A stretch of DNA of 64,000 bases from Erythrobasidium yunnanense (GCA_001600175.1 BCJC01000002.1:248001-312000), one strand, 5' to 3'; positions 47,492 to 59,886 are shown, counted from the first letter of the stretch. A program made the numbers and translations. The notes: a model not told the origin generated them from the sequence alone.

Positions 47492-47756
47492 TAGGTCTAT
47501 CTGTGCGTGTCCTCTGTATGGCTTTGGACAATGACCATTGCTGACTTCCGTCGGGCATGTAGGTACTGAAAGAGGTGGTATAGAGCATAGGCAGGACCTA
47601 ATCGCTCCTAGGGTTCCGTTGATCTGGTAGAACCATTCACAGACTTGTTGTTGCCGGTATTATATGGACTGCCGGGATGATTTCTCTCAAGACCTAACTG
47701 CATATATCCTGCTAATAGTCGAGTTGCAACTTTCTATTCTAAGATTCTACAGGATG

Positions 47757-50700
47757 TCATGTAGCTGGGTACCATCGTTCTTTCAGTTGCTTCTTCTGCA
47801 CAATTGGCTTCATGATTGCTATCGCACCCAGCAAGCCCAACGTAGTCGCAATCAATTGCAGCTTGTTGAACTCCCTGGACAGCACATCGAAGCGTCCACT
47901 CGGGCTTACGGATGTGCCGAACAAGTCCAGCCCAAATGCAAATATCTGGCTGGTCGACTCGAGAATAGTCGCGCTGGTCACGATATGCCGCAACACTGAA
48001 ATGCGGTTCCTATGTGATACGATCCACTTGACATCCACGGGGATGACCGGCTCATACTGGATGAGGAACTCTTCCATGTCTGCTTTACTTCGTTTACCAA
48101 CGGGTCTGCGAGGATCCAGAAAGCGGCGAGGTACTGCCACTATTTGCTCGCCCTTCGTACCCACTGAGACAAAGTTAGCTTCTCCGGCCCAGAGGAGGTG
48201 ATCACGGAGAACCTACCCAACAATGCCTTCGTAGTCACTCCATGCAGGGTTTGAGATGTCGCAAGGCTGGTGATCGCGCCTGGAAAGATGAAGGCTCTCG
48301 AGACCGCTAAAGGTTTGCGGGCGTCGTAGCTTGTGAAAGTCGTTCTGAGCGCGTCATCAGATACAGATTTTTCACTCCGTCGACAGACATACCTCGTGGC
48401 ATCCGCTTTGGACCTTGCTCGTTCGAAGAACTCGACAGATATCAGGCGAGTCTGCTTTCCTTCTGCCTCAGTATCGGAGAAGGAGTACGTAAGCCAGTTT
48501 TCGGTGATGGTGACTGACACTCCAGAGACTGTGTCGACGGTGCCGATATGTGAGGCTGTCCATAAAACAGCACCTGTGACACCATCTATTAAGTAGATGA
48601 ATGCCGACGCGGCGGTGTCATCTACGCTCGCTATAGCCAGCATATGTGGGTTGAGATATTTGTAAAGCGTGCTGCGGTCTCCCAAAACACGGCCAAGAGA
48701 AGCAATCTTGCCTGGAAGCGGAGTTCAGCAGCGATACCAGACAAGTAAGTTGGGTTAGCATACCATTTGTTTGCTTGTGTAGTGCTACTACACGTTCGGT
48801 GAGCGACAGGCTGAATTGCCAGTCAACGTCGGCTACCACCGGCTGCAAGCAGCGGTTCAGCTAGAAGTACCTTGTAACGTCAAACGAAGGGGCTCACATC
48901 AGCTCCAGAAGACAATATCGCGTGAAGTCCCTTAATATTGTTGGTTTCAGACGTGTCGAGTGCCGTCAGCCGAGGTAGGTCTTCCATAGGCTTTGGACCG
49001 GACAAGAGTGACTGAGGCGGCGAGTGAAGGTGTATTTTCTGGAAAAATAGCGTCAGATCAAGCAAAAGCAAGGAAGAGCAGGGCTTACGTTGTCGTGATC
49101 TACCAGCATCAGAGTGGGATGGCTCGAGCCATGCAAGACTAGAACATTCTGTATGGGCCTTCGCCAAATGACTTCTTGTAAAGCCGATCGCCTATCGAAG
49201 TTGAGGCCAGTCATGCCGTCGAGGTAGTGCGCAAGAGTGTAGATCTCGCTCTGTGCGATCAGACCATCAGCATAAGCAAAGCATCTAGTCGGGTATACAC
49301 TCACGGCCGCGTTCTGCACTTCGGCAACAGCCACAACCAAAACTCTACCGTCTTCTCTCTGGTCGAAGACCGCCAGCTTCTTCCATGAGACCCGCTGCCA
49401 GCCCTTGTCTGCAGGCCTTGAGTTGAGAGGAAGGAGATAATGCTCCCAAAGGACCTTTCCACCATCGCCTAAATCGATAGCGTAGATTTTGCCAAAGTCG
49501 CTGCCCACGAGCACGATCTTCCTGTAGCCAAAAGCGTCCGAAAGCCAATCGCGTCCAGTTGTGGTGGACAACGAAGTATCCGGCTTGGACAAGCCGAAGC
49601 GTTGCAAGACACCAGACAGAGGAAGTAAATTGACGGCACGCGAGTACAGTGACAGCGGATTGAAAAGCCCAAGCTCATCCGGCTCTACCGAAGTATTCGT
49701 TTTCGACACGGCAAAGAACGAGACTGCTAAGTTCATTTCTGCCGAACCGATCTTGGACGACGAGATATGAGCCAAGCCTTCAGGCCGTCCCCATTGCAGA
49801 GTGCTGCCCAACCAGCCTTGTACAGCCCCGCCAGCCGTGGTAACGCAGAGCCTCGTCAGCAGACCAGACGCTTGACGGGGAGCTATCTCGGCTGTGACAT
49901 GCAGCATACGGCCGTGCTTTGCTGGAGAATAGTTGAAGGTACTCGCATAGACGGTCCCGGCCTCCGAGTGCTCGCTAGCTTCGAGCGAGTATGTAGACAT
50001 GCTGGCCATCTGCGGAGATATGCTTAGCATATCCCGAATTACTTCGGGGACACCACCTACACCAAGAACCCGGGAGATGTAGTAACGGCTGATGTGCGCT
50101 TTACCGTCTCTATCGATAAACCCGCTATACAGCGGATCCTCCACGGAATCGGTCCAATCGAAAAGAGAAACCAAGTCGCCGTTTGTATCTACTTGCAAGA
50201 TTGCGGAGGTGCGATCGCTTCGTTCAGCAACGATGATGCCACGCCCATCTAGATCAACTCCGGATAACTTCGTGAATTTATTAGAGGTACGCCCTGTCGG
50301 TTTGAGCGAGACCAAGGATGGCTTGTTTTCGGTGCTGATGACTAGTGCCTTGGCACTCCCGTTTGTGTCCAAAAAGATGGCATGTCCGGCTGTGGCTCCT
50401 GCGACAGGCGGGAAAGTATGAATGGAAGTGAGGGAGCTGAGGGATGCGCCATTGATCGCGATCGGCCCTGTATCAGAAGGCTGCCCACTCTCCAACTTGA
50501 TGGACAGGACGAGCAGGGCATAGGAGCCGATTTGCCTTTGTATCAAGAGTACTTGCACATCTTGGGCATGGGGACCAGGCGGGAGAATAGCATGAAGCTG
50601 AAGTGTAGGACTGTTCATGGATTTCAGCATGGGCAATCATTGCTGCAAGGGAATATACTGACTCCTCAGATTTATCTAGGCTATAGTGCCAGACGACGTC

Positions 50701-51358
50701 TCCGGTCTTGCCGTTGATACGCCGTACGTCTTTACCGTTGGATACGCTGATGACATCGAAGAGCGTGGTATCCTTTTCGTTGTATTGGTAGAAGACCGCA
50801 TCGGCCGCTATGCTGCCAGGTTCTGGGAGAAGACCAATGCCGTTGTCGTGTTGGCTTATAGACCACAGGGAATGGCCAGAAGACGCAGAAAACAGGTGTA
50901 GATTGGAAGCAGCGGGTCCGTTCAAAGCCAGCAGGTCTGCCATCATCATCAGCGCGAGGTCCAGCTCCTGCCTGATCAGCGCCAACACTCACAATCATCA
51001 TGAAGAACATATTTGAGGATATGCTGGCCTTCTGGGAACACCTGCCTCCAGACTGAAGCACCAGACAAGCCGTATAAGCATAGGGATCAGGTTCGCGGTC
51101 AGGGCCCAGCGCACCGAGTTCGCCTCTTCGCGGCTCAACAGCTCCTATGACATTCCTCTGGGTCGCAGTATAGATGAGGGCGCTGACGCTCGACTTGGTC
51201 CTTCCTGCTGGATAGTGGAAACGCGGGCTCGTCGAGGTCGATTCTGTCAAGGGCTGGCCCAGCAGCGGAAGATGCCAGTCATGAACACCGGCGTCTTGCA
51301 ACGAAATGGAGAGGCACGCTGTGACGCTCAGAAGTAGCGCGAAGAGCCATGCGTGCAT
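47757..51358 (-). CDS. EMC1: ER membrane protein complex subunit 1
   Basis: Large lumenal beta-propeller subunit of the EMC insertase. Exons: 51358-51042, 50971-50663, 50610-49305, 49250-49089, 49038-48898, 48842-48764, 48711-48393, 48344-48217, 48163-47757; 1055 residues. Signal peptide AWLFALLLSVTACLSISL, PQQ-like repeats (GKTGDVVWHYSLD, VGSDFGKIYAIDL), and the conserved C-terminal DUF1620 block: LGDRSTLYKYLNPHML, IYLIDGVTGAVLW, SRAFIFPGAITSL, RRFLDPRRP. A transmembrane segment (LIATTLGLLGAIAIM) and a short tail ending WYPAT follow. Only 87 bases separate its ATG from the stop of the upstream GNAT gene on the same strand. Confidence 0.94.
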
Positions 51359-51445
51359 GACCTTCGTTTGTCGAGAGAAACAGTCAACCAGCGAAGCGAT
51401 GCACGAGACAACATCGAGGACCCGCATTGTCCAGGCGACAACTTA

Positions 51446-52411
51446 TCAAGTCAACTCCATGCTCCTACCGAAGTGTGCTCTTGCAGGGTATATCCCTCTC
51501 ATATTCTCAGTCACCAGCCTCGCGTTTCCGATGGGAGTAGCGCCCAGATGCTCGTAGAACGCCGTCTGCTTATGGTTCAGCCTCTGGTAGCATGTTGCGT
51601 GCTATCTGAGTGCTCTGCTCACATTGTTGTCGCCGCACCGGAACCATAACACTGCCGCATGAGCTCTCGCCTGCAGCAAGATATCCGTAAGTCCGAGCCT
51701 CTCCTTCAGCAGTGAGCTTTCATGGTCCCCACTTCGTCTGCTACATGCTGGAACAGCCTTCTTCCAATGCCCTGCCCTTGAAGATCTATCTTGACGCCGA
51801 GCAAGGCTATCCGATAGTGCTGCACGCCTCGACCTTCACCGTAGCGCTCAGCACTTACTCGACTAACGTTGGCTGCCTGGAAGATCTTTAGTGGACACTC
51901 GTTGCTTGGAATCCGAAATGCATACCTTTTCCCAGCGCTTTTCAATAGCCTCTCTCCCTCCGCTGCCTTCGACAAACGCGTCGAAGTCTTCGTCTCTGCC
52001 AGACGTATGGCCTAAGTCCAGGCCGCGCGCCTCCTCGCCCGGTCGTAGACGCGTCACTACAGCGTTGAGGTCTCGCGTCGCAATGATCGTCCCGCAGAGG
52101 CTATTGCGGATAAGATAGCCCTTGAACAAGGCTTCATGCAGCTTGACATTTTCCTCGTACTAAAGTCTTTTTACAGCTTCTCTCACAGACGTTCGAACCG
52201 GCATCTTACCGGCACACCCGTCAACAGCTCGCCCATCGTTTCCCCTTTCGAGTATGCGGCTGCTAGCCAGGAGGCTATGTATGATGCGTCCTCGTCTATG
52301 GTTGAAAGATGAGTCAGCCTCTGGCGAACTGCACTCTGACATGTCACAAGCACCTGAAATATTGGTTATCTCGATCAGCTCCGTAGCGTTTCCACTTGAA
52401 GCCAGTGTCAT
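51446..52411 (-). CDS. GNAT-family acetyltransferase-like protein 1
   Basis: Exons: 52411-52354, 52295-52210, 52159-51926, 51876-51733, 51670-51623, 51565-51446; 229 residues. N-terminal ELIEITNISDEDASYIASWL, then GYLIRNSLCGTIIATRDLNA, RLRPGE, TSGRDEDFDAF and GSGGREAI mark the family-specific half; the GNAT acetyl-CoA loop is DLQGQGIGRRLF, followed by AVLWFRCGDNN and FYEHLGA, the usual motif-B hydrophobics. Substrate unknown. The exon lengths 86, 234 and 48 recur in its paralogs. The last acceptor is chosen by analogy with them; an acceptor 18 bases earlier is also in frame. Confidence 0.75.
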
Positions 52412-52617
52412 GGCTTTCAAGAGTTGTACGCAGAGAAGAACCAAAGGCAAAAGGCAGCGAGAAATCCTTCGACATGGTCTGCAAAAATCCCGCAATGTCA
52501 GACTGTAAAGCCCGAGTCGGCACGGTCCCGGCACCGCTCTGAGATGACGCGAGGCATTCCAGCAGTTGCAATTTCATGCTACTGGTTCTACAACGCGTCT
52601 GGAAAAAGAAATGCTAT

Positions 52618-53561
52618 CTAAACCTCCACTTTAGTCGAATCCGGAAGACTGACCTTCGTATGGGCATTTGCGTTCAGACTTTTACCCTTCCACTCCATGC
52701 TTCTGCCATACCCTGCTCCGCCGGGAAACTCTGCGCCTAAGTCACCAATAGCGAATGTTGGGAGCCCAACAGGAAAGGCACCAAAGCGTTGATAGATCGG
52801 GACCTGGTGGAATTTGGTCAGTACTGACTCCCAAAGCATGCACTCCATGTCACTGACGTTGTTTTCAGAGCAGCGAAACCAAAGGAGCGCATCATTCGCT
52901 GCCGCTTCTTGCGAAACATGTGCGAAAAGCTGTCTGCCCAGACCCTGCCCTTGCTTTTGCGGATGAACGGCCAGCAATGACAAGCGATAATGCTGTACGC
53001 CTTGCTCGCTGCCGTATCGTGTAGTGTGCTCCAGCAAGGCCTCAGTGATCTGAAGAAAGCTCAGATCCACGCAAATCATCGTCGACACAGGCAGGCGTAC
53101 CTTGCTCCATCTGTTCAATATGGCCTTCTGTCCACCACTTCCCTCGACAAATGCATCCCAAGCCTCGTCTCTTCCTGTACGGAAGCTGAAATCGAAGCTC
53201 CTCCCAATCTCGCCAGGCCGGAATCGAGTGACTACAGCATTTCGATCTTCGCTGATGATGAGAGTGCCACACAGGCTGTTGCGTATGAGGTAGCCTATGA
53301 AGAACTTTTCATGCAGATCTGGATCATCCAGGTACTAAGGGAAGCCGTCAGATGGAGTAAGTATGGTGAGCTGATGGTCGTACCTTAGATCCAGTCAATA
53401 CCTCAGCCATAGGATCAGACACGGCAAATGCCTCGGCCATCCACCTGGCCATATAGGTCGCGTCTTCGTCTAGCTCGAGCCTATTTAGCTACGGAAGGAG
53501 CTGCATGTCGAACTTTCTCACCAGACAGCTCATCCAGCTCAATCAAGGCCTGTTCACTCAT
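52618..53561 (-). CDS. GNAT-family acetyltransferase-like protein 2
   Basis: Exons: 53561-53522, 53469-53384, 53334-53101, 53049-52858, 52803-52618; 245 residues. Starts MSEQALIELDELSDEDATY. Shared blocks: GYLIRNSLCGTLIISEDRNA, RFRPGE, RTGRDEAWDAFVEGSGG, HYRLSLLAVHPQKQGQGLGR (the acetyl-CoA loop QGQGLG) and LLWFRCSENN. It is closest to copy 1 but has lost the intron between VSQE and ALLWF, so exons of 144 and 48 bases are joined as 192. The C-terminus is extended (SLPDSTKVEV). Substrate unknown. Confidence 0.78.
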
Positions 53562-53777
53562 TGCAAGGCTGCACTGTTGGTAGCAGCACAACGTGGGTAG
53601 ATCCCCTTGAAGAATAAGCAAAGTCTCCCGCAGACCGCTTAACGGTTACTCGACTATCGGGCCTCAACCGGATGACAAACACATCCCAACCTTCAAAGAA
53701 GCGGTACCGAGGGTCCAATGAGCAGAGCAAGTCACCTGTTGTAATTTGTTAGGACATCGAAGAGGGCTAGTCACGAA

Positions 53778-54739
53778 TTAGAACTTCGGCTTCGGTGCAA
53801 AGCCTCTAAACTCCATCAAGTGGAAGGAATCCCATCCAGCTCTCCATTGTTTTGGAAGTGCTACGTATAACGGCATAGGCTTCCCTACGGGATGAGCACC
53901 CAGATGGACGTACATGGGTATCTGAAAGCTGAACAGTCAATCACGATCAACAACTGTGGAAAGGCAGCCTACGTTATTCTGAGCAGCTCCGAACAGAGCC
54001 TTGCGCCCTGCCTGCTCGGCCTGTGATATTTGTTTCAGCTGAGGGCCGCAGCGTGTCAGACCGGCTCACGTCGGTAAAGATCTTCATAATTATCGCCTTC
54101 GCTAGCCCTTGACCATGCACTTCTGGGTTGCTGCCCAGCCAATAAGCACGAGTGTGCTCCAGGCCTCTATTTGGTCCCCATACGGCCTTTTCTTGCTCTG
54201 CGAAAAGAGTGTCCATCTGTCCGACTGTCTCAGCCTCTTTCCAAACTCCTCTAGGGGACCACGAGCCATACACCTTTGGTACGCGCTTCGATCGCAGCAC
54301 GGCCGCCAACTCGAGCGACCCAGGTGTCCCAGGTCTCATCGTTCCCAGATGTCCAATCAAAGCTGTCCACCTTCCACGCGCAGCCAGGAGGGCATCTCAA
54401 ACACATCGCATTGCGATCCTTGGTGACCAAGATCTTCAAATTAGGATAAGAAGCAGCTCGTTCCAAGCATGCTTGAATCATGAGTTCGTGAGCTAGTGGA
54501 TCATGGTCGTACTGTAATGCCGGTGATGAGCTATTGGCTCTTGTCGTGTGATAAACCCGCCTACGGTGACTCCGTTAGCGACGTAAAATGCAGGATCCCG
54601 TGTGTGCCATGTCTTTGCCATCCACTTCGAGATGTATGCGATATCCGCCTCTGTGAAGCAAGTCTGTAAAAGCTGGCAACCCAGCTGCCTTCACCAACGC
54701 ACTGCTCAAGCTCTTCAGAACTTCGATTTCGACCTGCAT
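53778..54739 (-). CDS. GNAT-family acetyltransferase-like protein 3, divergent
   Basis: Exons about: 54739-54703, 54650-54565, 54511-54274, then three or more to a stop at 53778. The first splice gives LKSLSKADIAYISKWMAK and exon 2 is again 86 bases. Blocks seen: ILVTKDRNAM, CPPGCAWK, DWTSGNDETWDTWVARVGG, RAYWLGSNPEVHGQGLAKAI (acetyl-CoA loop), and IPMYVHLGAHPVG near the end. The third exon ends in another phase from its paralogs and the following intron would be only 37 bases, so that junction is uncertain. It is the most diverged of the minus-strand trio. Confidence 0.65.
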
Positions 54740-54936
54740 GTTGCTGATGGAAAGAGAGAAGAGGAAAGGAAGAGGAAACGGAGGGTATGCAGCCTCACGG
54801 AGCCCAAAGTAGTCTAGGCCGTTTGTCGGTCTGACGGATGAGCTGGTTGATCGGAACTATTCCGTGCATTTGTCACAACCGCATACAAACAGCGAGGACG
54901 CATGAGATCTGCGTTCTGAGTGTATCTTTCCTGGCA

Positions 54937-57908
54937 TTATCGAGCACTTTGCGCTGCTTGCCGTGACTCCTCTTCAGCTCTGCTCAATTCCAGAACAAAT
55001 CGCAATTCTTCATCCATATCGTCGTTAGGCAGCGGGTCCCGTTGCTGCATCTGTTGAGTAAGTAGTGAAGGTGCGGCTTCGCTAGTTTTCGGGAGCGAGC
55101 TGCTGCCATGTTCCTTCTTGATCAAGTCACTCCACTGCGGATGATGTGCCTTGGGATTCCACACAGTCTGCGAAGGGGTGAGAGCTGGAGATGGACTACG
55201 TCCAATTGGCGAGGGTAAAGGCCATGCTGCCGATCCGAGGTTGTCCAAATCAGGTATAGGCGATGGGCTGTTTGGTGAGCCATAGGATTGAGGATAAAGT
55301 CGCGGGCTGAGCTGCACTTTGTTATTGCTCAATGAACGGTAAGACGATGGCGATCCCGATGCTCGCATATCTAGCGATGTCAGGAAGGATGGACCGGCTT
55401 CCAGCGATCTTGGGAGGCTAGGGGAGACAGATGCGCTGCCTTGAAAGTGCTGATAACCAGGAGAACCAAGATCAAAGCTATCATCCTCGAGGTCCTCCTC
55501 GTCCAGCCGCAAGTGATCTAAGCTTTCATCAAGAGTGTGGCCAATTTGCCTCGCTTCCTCTTCTTCTTGGCTGAGCATGATAGCAAGAGCTGTTGCCTCA
55601 TCCTCCGTCATATCGCCCAAAGCGCTTGGTACTCCTGCGATGTTTTGCATATGCCGTAGATGTTGCAGGTTGTCCACTCTATCTGCCGACTCGTGTTCGA
55701 GCACCTTCGTAGATTCGCGAATGTCGTGCCGCAGCTCAAGATCGTCTAGAGGCATCGCATCAGTATTTCCATTCGGACTGAAGGGATAGTCGAACCTACT
55801 TCGATATCGCTCTGCGCGAGACGATAGACGACCTCCAGTCCGAGCAGCCTTCTTTCGACTATTGTAGTCGTTGCCCGCCCTCCAGGCCAAGACCCGAGCA
55901 CCGATACTGGCTACGAAGCCATGTTGTGTAGCTGCGATATGGCTGACAGCCCATTTGGCCTCTTCTTCCTCATCTGCCTGTCCGGTTAGGATGTGTCGCA
56001 AAGCGTGACGTGGAGCAGATCTCTCATTGAAGACACGGATCAATGTGGTAGATAGAATATCGTATGCGCGAATTGTACCATCGGCACTGTTACAGGAGTA
56101 TCAGCTGCCGCAAATATTGGTCCACTATCGGGACGTACGAGCCAATCATGAACAGAGTCCGAGTAATCTTGATACTTGTCACTTTGGTATCGAAACCTTG
56201 CAGTTGTAGGACGGGCTTGATGATGCCCTCTACTACCTGTTCTTTCGCATTCCAATCCCAGAGGAAAGTCCTGCCTTGATCGTCGCCAGCGAGTACATAC
56301 GCCAGATTGCTGAAATACTGACTGTTGATCTGCGAAGGCGTAGTCGTACCGTCCGCATGACTGCTTGGTGTACTCGCTCCATTGACAGATGTAATTTGCG
56401 TTGTGAGTAAGGGCAATTCGTTTGCATTGACCGCAAAGTCCGTCGCCATCGCCGTGATGCATGAGATGTGATCCTCCAGATGACCGAAGCAGTCTACCGA
56501 GGTTTGCAGACGGTCCATCCAGGTCAAGCGGTAGAAGCAGGGATCGTCCTTGTATTGAATCAGCATAGCTGAGCTTCCCTTATCGAGAGAGATCTCTTGT
56601 ACGGACTCGTCGATGACAGGTATATTCGTCTTCCGTACGTCTGCGGGCTTGAATTTCCAGAAATCCTTGGTAGTGTAGGCTTTGATGTCTAGTCGCCAAG
56701 CGTAGATGAAACCGGTTCGACTACCCGCAACGAGTACAGCACTCCCACTCTGGAGCTGTACTAGCTCCAAAACAGCACAGTCGTCGATTCTTCCATTCTC
56801 CAATCGCATGACTTCTGCCGAAGTCCACATGCAGCCAGATGAGCAGTCCCATAGCTTTGCGGTCCCATCCACTGCCACTGTCGCAAGTATTTCGGTACCG
56901 GAAAGGAAGCGCATGCATAGAACAGGACCAAAATGGTTGTGGAATTGCGTGCCCAGGATGCTAGGCGCCGCTGACCGCTGGCCTTGACCATAAGCGCTGC
57001 GACCTCCTAAACCCGTACGAGAAAGCTGAACGCTTCCGTTTGCCATACCCCTGTAGTGAGCGGTCTTAGCATAGTTTAGACTAGAATGCGAGAATCCCTC
57101 CTTACCACACGATAGCGCTCCCATCTTTGCTGATAGCCGCGCAGGTCACGGTCTCTGCGTTGACACCTAGCATTGCAAAAGCAGGAGTAGGTGCTCCTTC
57201 GATGAACCCACCTTTGGCTACTTTGCCATTGTACGGATCTGAGCGAGAAGCTATTCCTCTCGACAGTGAAAGCGAAAGCATGGTCGGTGTGGATCCATGT
57301 TGGTTGCGATCAGCATGTGGCTTGTGACCAGGTTTTGCGTCGGTATTGGCTGCTCCCAGTCTATGAAGTGCGAAATTGGCATGGATCATCGAAATGACGC
57401 CGATGCGGGGATCATGCGTGACAGTAGGCAGCTTCGATTTGGCCCATTTCTGCGCTAACTCGTATCTGATCGTGAACTCGAGCCGCCAGCTGCTGGAAGC
57501 AAGACGCTTTCCGGGCACGTATCGAAGGACATTCGGCAGGCTGAAGTGGTAATGGAAGGCGGCCTAAAGGACGTGTCAGCTGCCGACCTGAATATATGCC
57601 GATGAGTTTACTTACCTTCCAGGTCGAGTCCTGCTTGACTAGATCATGCCTATAAGGCCGAACGTGACAGACACATTAGACTTTGACACAGCGCAGGTTG
57701 AGAAGCTTTTAACTTACCAGTCATGACAGACAAGTGAACACGCTTCTAAGGAAGCCGGAGGTAGTCTTGCGAAGATCTGGGCCAGACCTTCCACAGGTAG
57801 TTGCGAGATGGGCGAAGGTCCTTGAGGCTTTCCTAACTTGTCGTGGTCATGTCTGTCATGCGTGAATCTGTCAGGCTCATAGCGATGGCCTCGCCAGCGA
57901 CTCTGCAT
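54937..57908 (-). CDS. UFO1: F-box / WD40 / UIM protein, Ufo1-like
   Basis: Exons: 57908-57718, 57649-57616, 57563-57106, 57050-56142, 56086-54937; 913 residues. N-terminal F-box: ISQLPVEGLAQIFARLPPAS, CSLVCHDWHDLVKQDSTWK. WD40-type repeats follow (ATVAVDGTAKLWDCSSGCMW, YVLAGDDQGRTFLWDW, GSADGTIRAYDILS). The C-terminal ~370 residues are polar with ubiquitin-interacting motifs: DEATALAIMLSQEEEEAR and DEELRFVLELSRAEEESR. This F-box, WD40, UIM order is that of yeast Ufo1, the SCF substrate adaptor that degrades Ho endonuclease and whose UIMs drive its own turnover. It lies between the two GNAT blocks with no obvious functional link. Confidence 0.85.
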
Positions 57909-58593
57909 ACTGGCTTCGACCGGCCTTCAACGGCCAAGCTCGTCCTTTGCCCTTTTCCCAGCTCTTTGGCAGGCTGCCTTTTGTTTTATAGCTAGATGGA
58001 CTTGCTCGAGGTTGATCATATTTGCTGTAGCTACTGCTGCTGAATTCGAAGGTCGGGCTATCTGGACCGTGGTGATCTTGATGAGGCGCTCTTTGCATAA
58101 AACTGGTGAAAGCTGGATAGCAACGACTTGTCCCCTGTGTAAGAAGGACTGTTCGGTTGAAGTGAGGCTTTGTGATGCAGTACGAACGATTGCTAGGAGG
58201 CCGAAAGCAATCAGATGCGGAGTTTCGCGTTTACACGGGAAGTCGAGACAGCAACAAGCATCACTACGTTCCTCTCTAAAGTCTCGACTACAATCTCTAT
58301 GTGCTCTGCATAGAACGCTAATTTGGACCGCAATGAGCATGAGCACCGATTGCTTCGAAGTAGTGATATACCGTGGGCACCGATCCTTCTTATGCCCGCT
58401 CCCCATTGCTCTAGATCACCGGGCTATATGCAGCGCCCACACGGAGCTGCAACGCCTCGATATGAGCTGCAGAGTTGAGAGATTGTCTGCTTGCGGCGCC
58501 GCAGGGTTGGCTAGTCTAGGCGCGAACCTAGCAGTGGACGGTGTGTCCCGAGTATTACTCGATATGTGCGAAATCTTATTGCATGTGCGTCCT
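57909..58593. other. Intergenic region between UFO1-like and FOL3
   Basis: 0.7 kb between two minus-strand genes. A long plus-strand frame (58012-58752) runs antisense into FOL3 and has no recognised relatives. Likely holds the UFO1-like promoter and the FOL3 3' end. Confidence 0.4.
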
Positions 58594-59886
58594 TCAAGGT
58601 CTGCCGAGATGGCGATATACGTCGGATACCAGGTAGAGACTGCCGCAGATTACAACTCGCCCAGTTTCTGGAAGACTGTCGATGGCTTCTTCCAGGGATC
58701 TGGCTGTTGTGGCCGATATCTGCATCGCGTTGGCGGCACTTGCAAGATCTGACGGCGGGACGGGCTTGACCCAAGGCATCCCCTCAGGGGGTGTGAAGTC
58801 TACCGCAATAATCCTCGTACTACTTGAGAACCCTTTCAGAAGAGGTTCGAGCAGAGCTCGAGGTTCGCGAGGAGATGACAGACCCAGTATAAACGTGGTG
58901 GGATCGGAGGGCAGGGAATCGAGATAGTGACGGAGCGCTTTGATAGACGAAGGATTGTGTGCACCATCTAGAAGAATATCTCTGCCTCGCAGCTGGATCC
59001 AATCAAGGCGGCCAGGCCATCGAGCCGACTCTAGCCCACTAACAACGCTAGAAGCGCTCAAATTACTGCCAATACCGTCTGCGTACCGCTCGCGCAAGAT
59101 ATCCACCACCTTGACAGCCGTTGCAGCGTTCGCCAGCTGATATTCGCCCACCAGAGGTAGCTTTGCTGAAATTGATGCTCCATCAAATATGAATGTGGCT
59201 TTTCCGCTCTGGAAAGAGTATTGGCCGGGCTCGACGTGACACAAGAAACTCTTCTGTGCCTTTGCTATACCCGCTACGACCGGAGCTACCTCAAGGCTTT
59301 CCTGCGGACTGAGCACGCATGGTACGCCTGATTTGAGGATGCCGGCTTTTACTGCAGCTATCTCGCCTATTGTAGAACCCAGAAGCGCTTGATGATCCAG
59401 GTCTATTGCTGTAATAGCCGTAACCAAGGGCTGCGGACATACGTTGGTTGCATCTGTCGCTCCTCCCATGCCGACTTCGATAACAGCTACATCTAGCGGA
59501 GGAATAGCTGATTTGAAAGCTTGGAACGCAGTTGCTGTAAGTAGCTCGAAGGAAGATGCGTTGACCGAATGTAACTTGTCTGCTGCTTCCGAGGCCTCTT
59601 TTGCTTTGGCATACTCTTCCTTCGCAATGGTCTGGCCTTGTATGCTGATACAGTCGCGGACCTCTACAAGATGGGGACTTGTGAATCTTCCAACGCGCAG
59701 CCCGCTTGCTCGAAGTATCGAATCGATGTAGGCGCAGACTGAGCCTTTGCCGTTTGTTCCAGCGACATGCACAATCGGGACGGCCAGATGAGGGTTTCCA
59801 AGATGTCCCAGCAAGGTTACGATGCGGGAAAGTCCTAGCTGGATGCCTTTGGTCATGTCTGCGTTCTCTGCTGGCGACGAGGCCAT
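58594..59886 (-). CDS. FOL3: Dihydrofolate synthase / folylpolyglutamate synthase family
   Basis: Mur-ligase-fold enzyme adding glutamate to dihydropteroate (or to folates). Single exon, 430 residues, ATG at 59886. Motifs in order: IVHVAGTNGKGSVCAYIDSI (P-loop), GRFTSPHLVEVRDCISIQG, VAVIEVGMGGATDATNV, ITAIDLDHQALLGSTIGEIA, SARWPGRLDW, DILLDGAHNPSSIKALRHY. The length equals yeast Fol3 (427) and lacks the mitochondrial leader and extra size of Met7-type folylpolyglutamate synthases, so dihydrofolate synthase is the better call. One of only two long single-exon genes here. It starts about 390 bases from a divergent GNAT gene. Confidence 0.92.
   Translation of the reverse strand: MASSPAENADMTKGIQLGLSRIVTLLGHLGNPHLAVPIVHVAGTNGKGSVCAYIDSILRASGLRVGRFTSPHLVEVRDCISIQGQTIAKEEYAKAKEASEAADKLHSVNASSFELLTATAFQAFKSAIPPLDVAVIEVGMGGATDATNVCPQPLVTAITAIDLDHQALLGSTIGEIAAVKAGILKSGVPCVLSPQESLEVAPVVAGIAKAQKSFLCHVEPGQYSFQSGKATFIFDGASISAKLPLVGEYQLANAATAVKVVDILRERYADGIGSNLSASSVVSGLESARWPGRLDWIQLRGRDILLDGAHNPSSIKALRHYLDSLPSDPTTFILGLSSPREPRALLEPLLKGFSSSTRIIAVDFTPPEGMPWVKPVPPSDLASAANAMQISATTARSLEEAIDSLPETGRVVICGSLYLVSDVYRHLGRP

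Noticed and set aside
52296-54702. Apparent ultra-short introns of 25-31 bases at the start of the three minus-strand GNAT genes
   Set aside because: Comparison with copies 4 and 5 showed a shared phase-1 junction using later acceptors, giving normal introns of about 50-60 bases and an 86-base second exon in every copy.
58012-58752. Long plus-strand open frame opposite the 3' end of FOL3
   Set aside because: It overlaps a strongly supported gene on the other strand and resembles no protein; a shadow frame.
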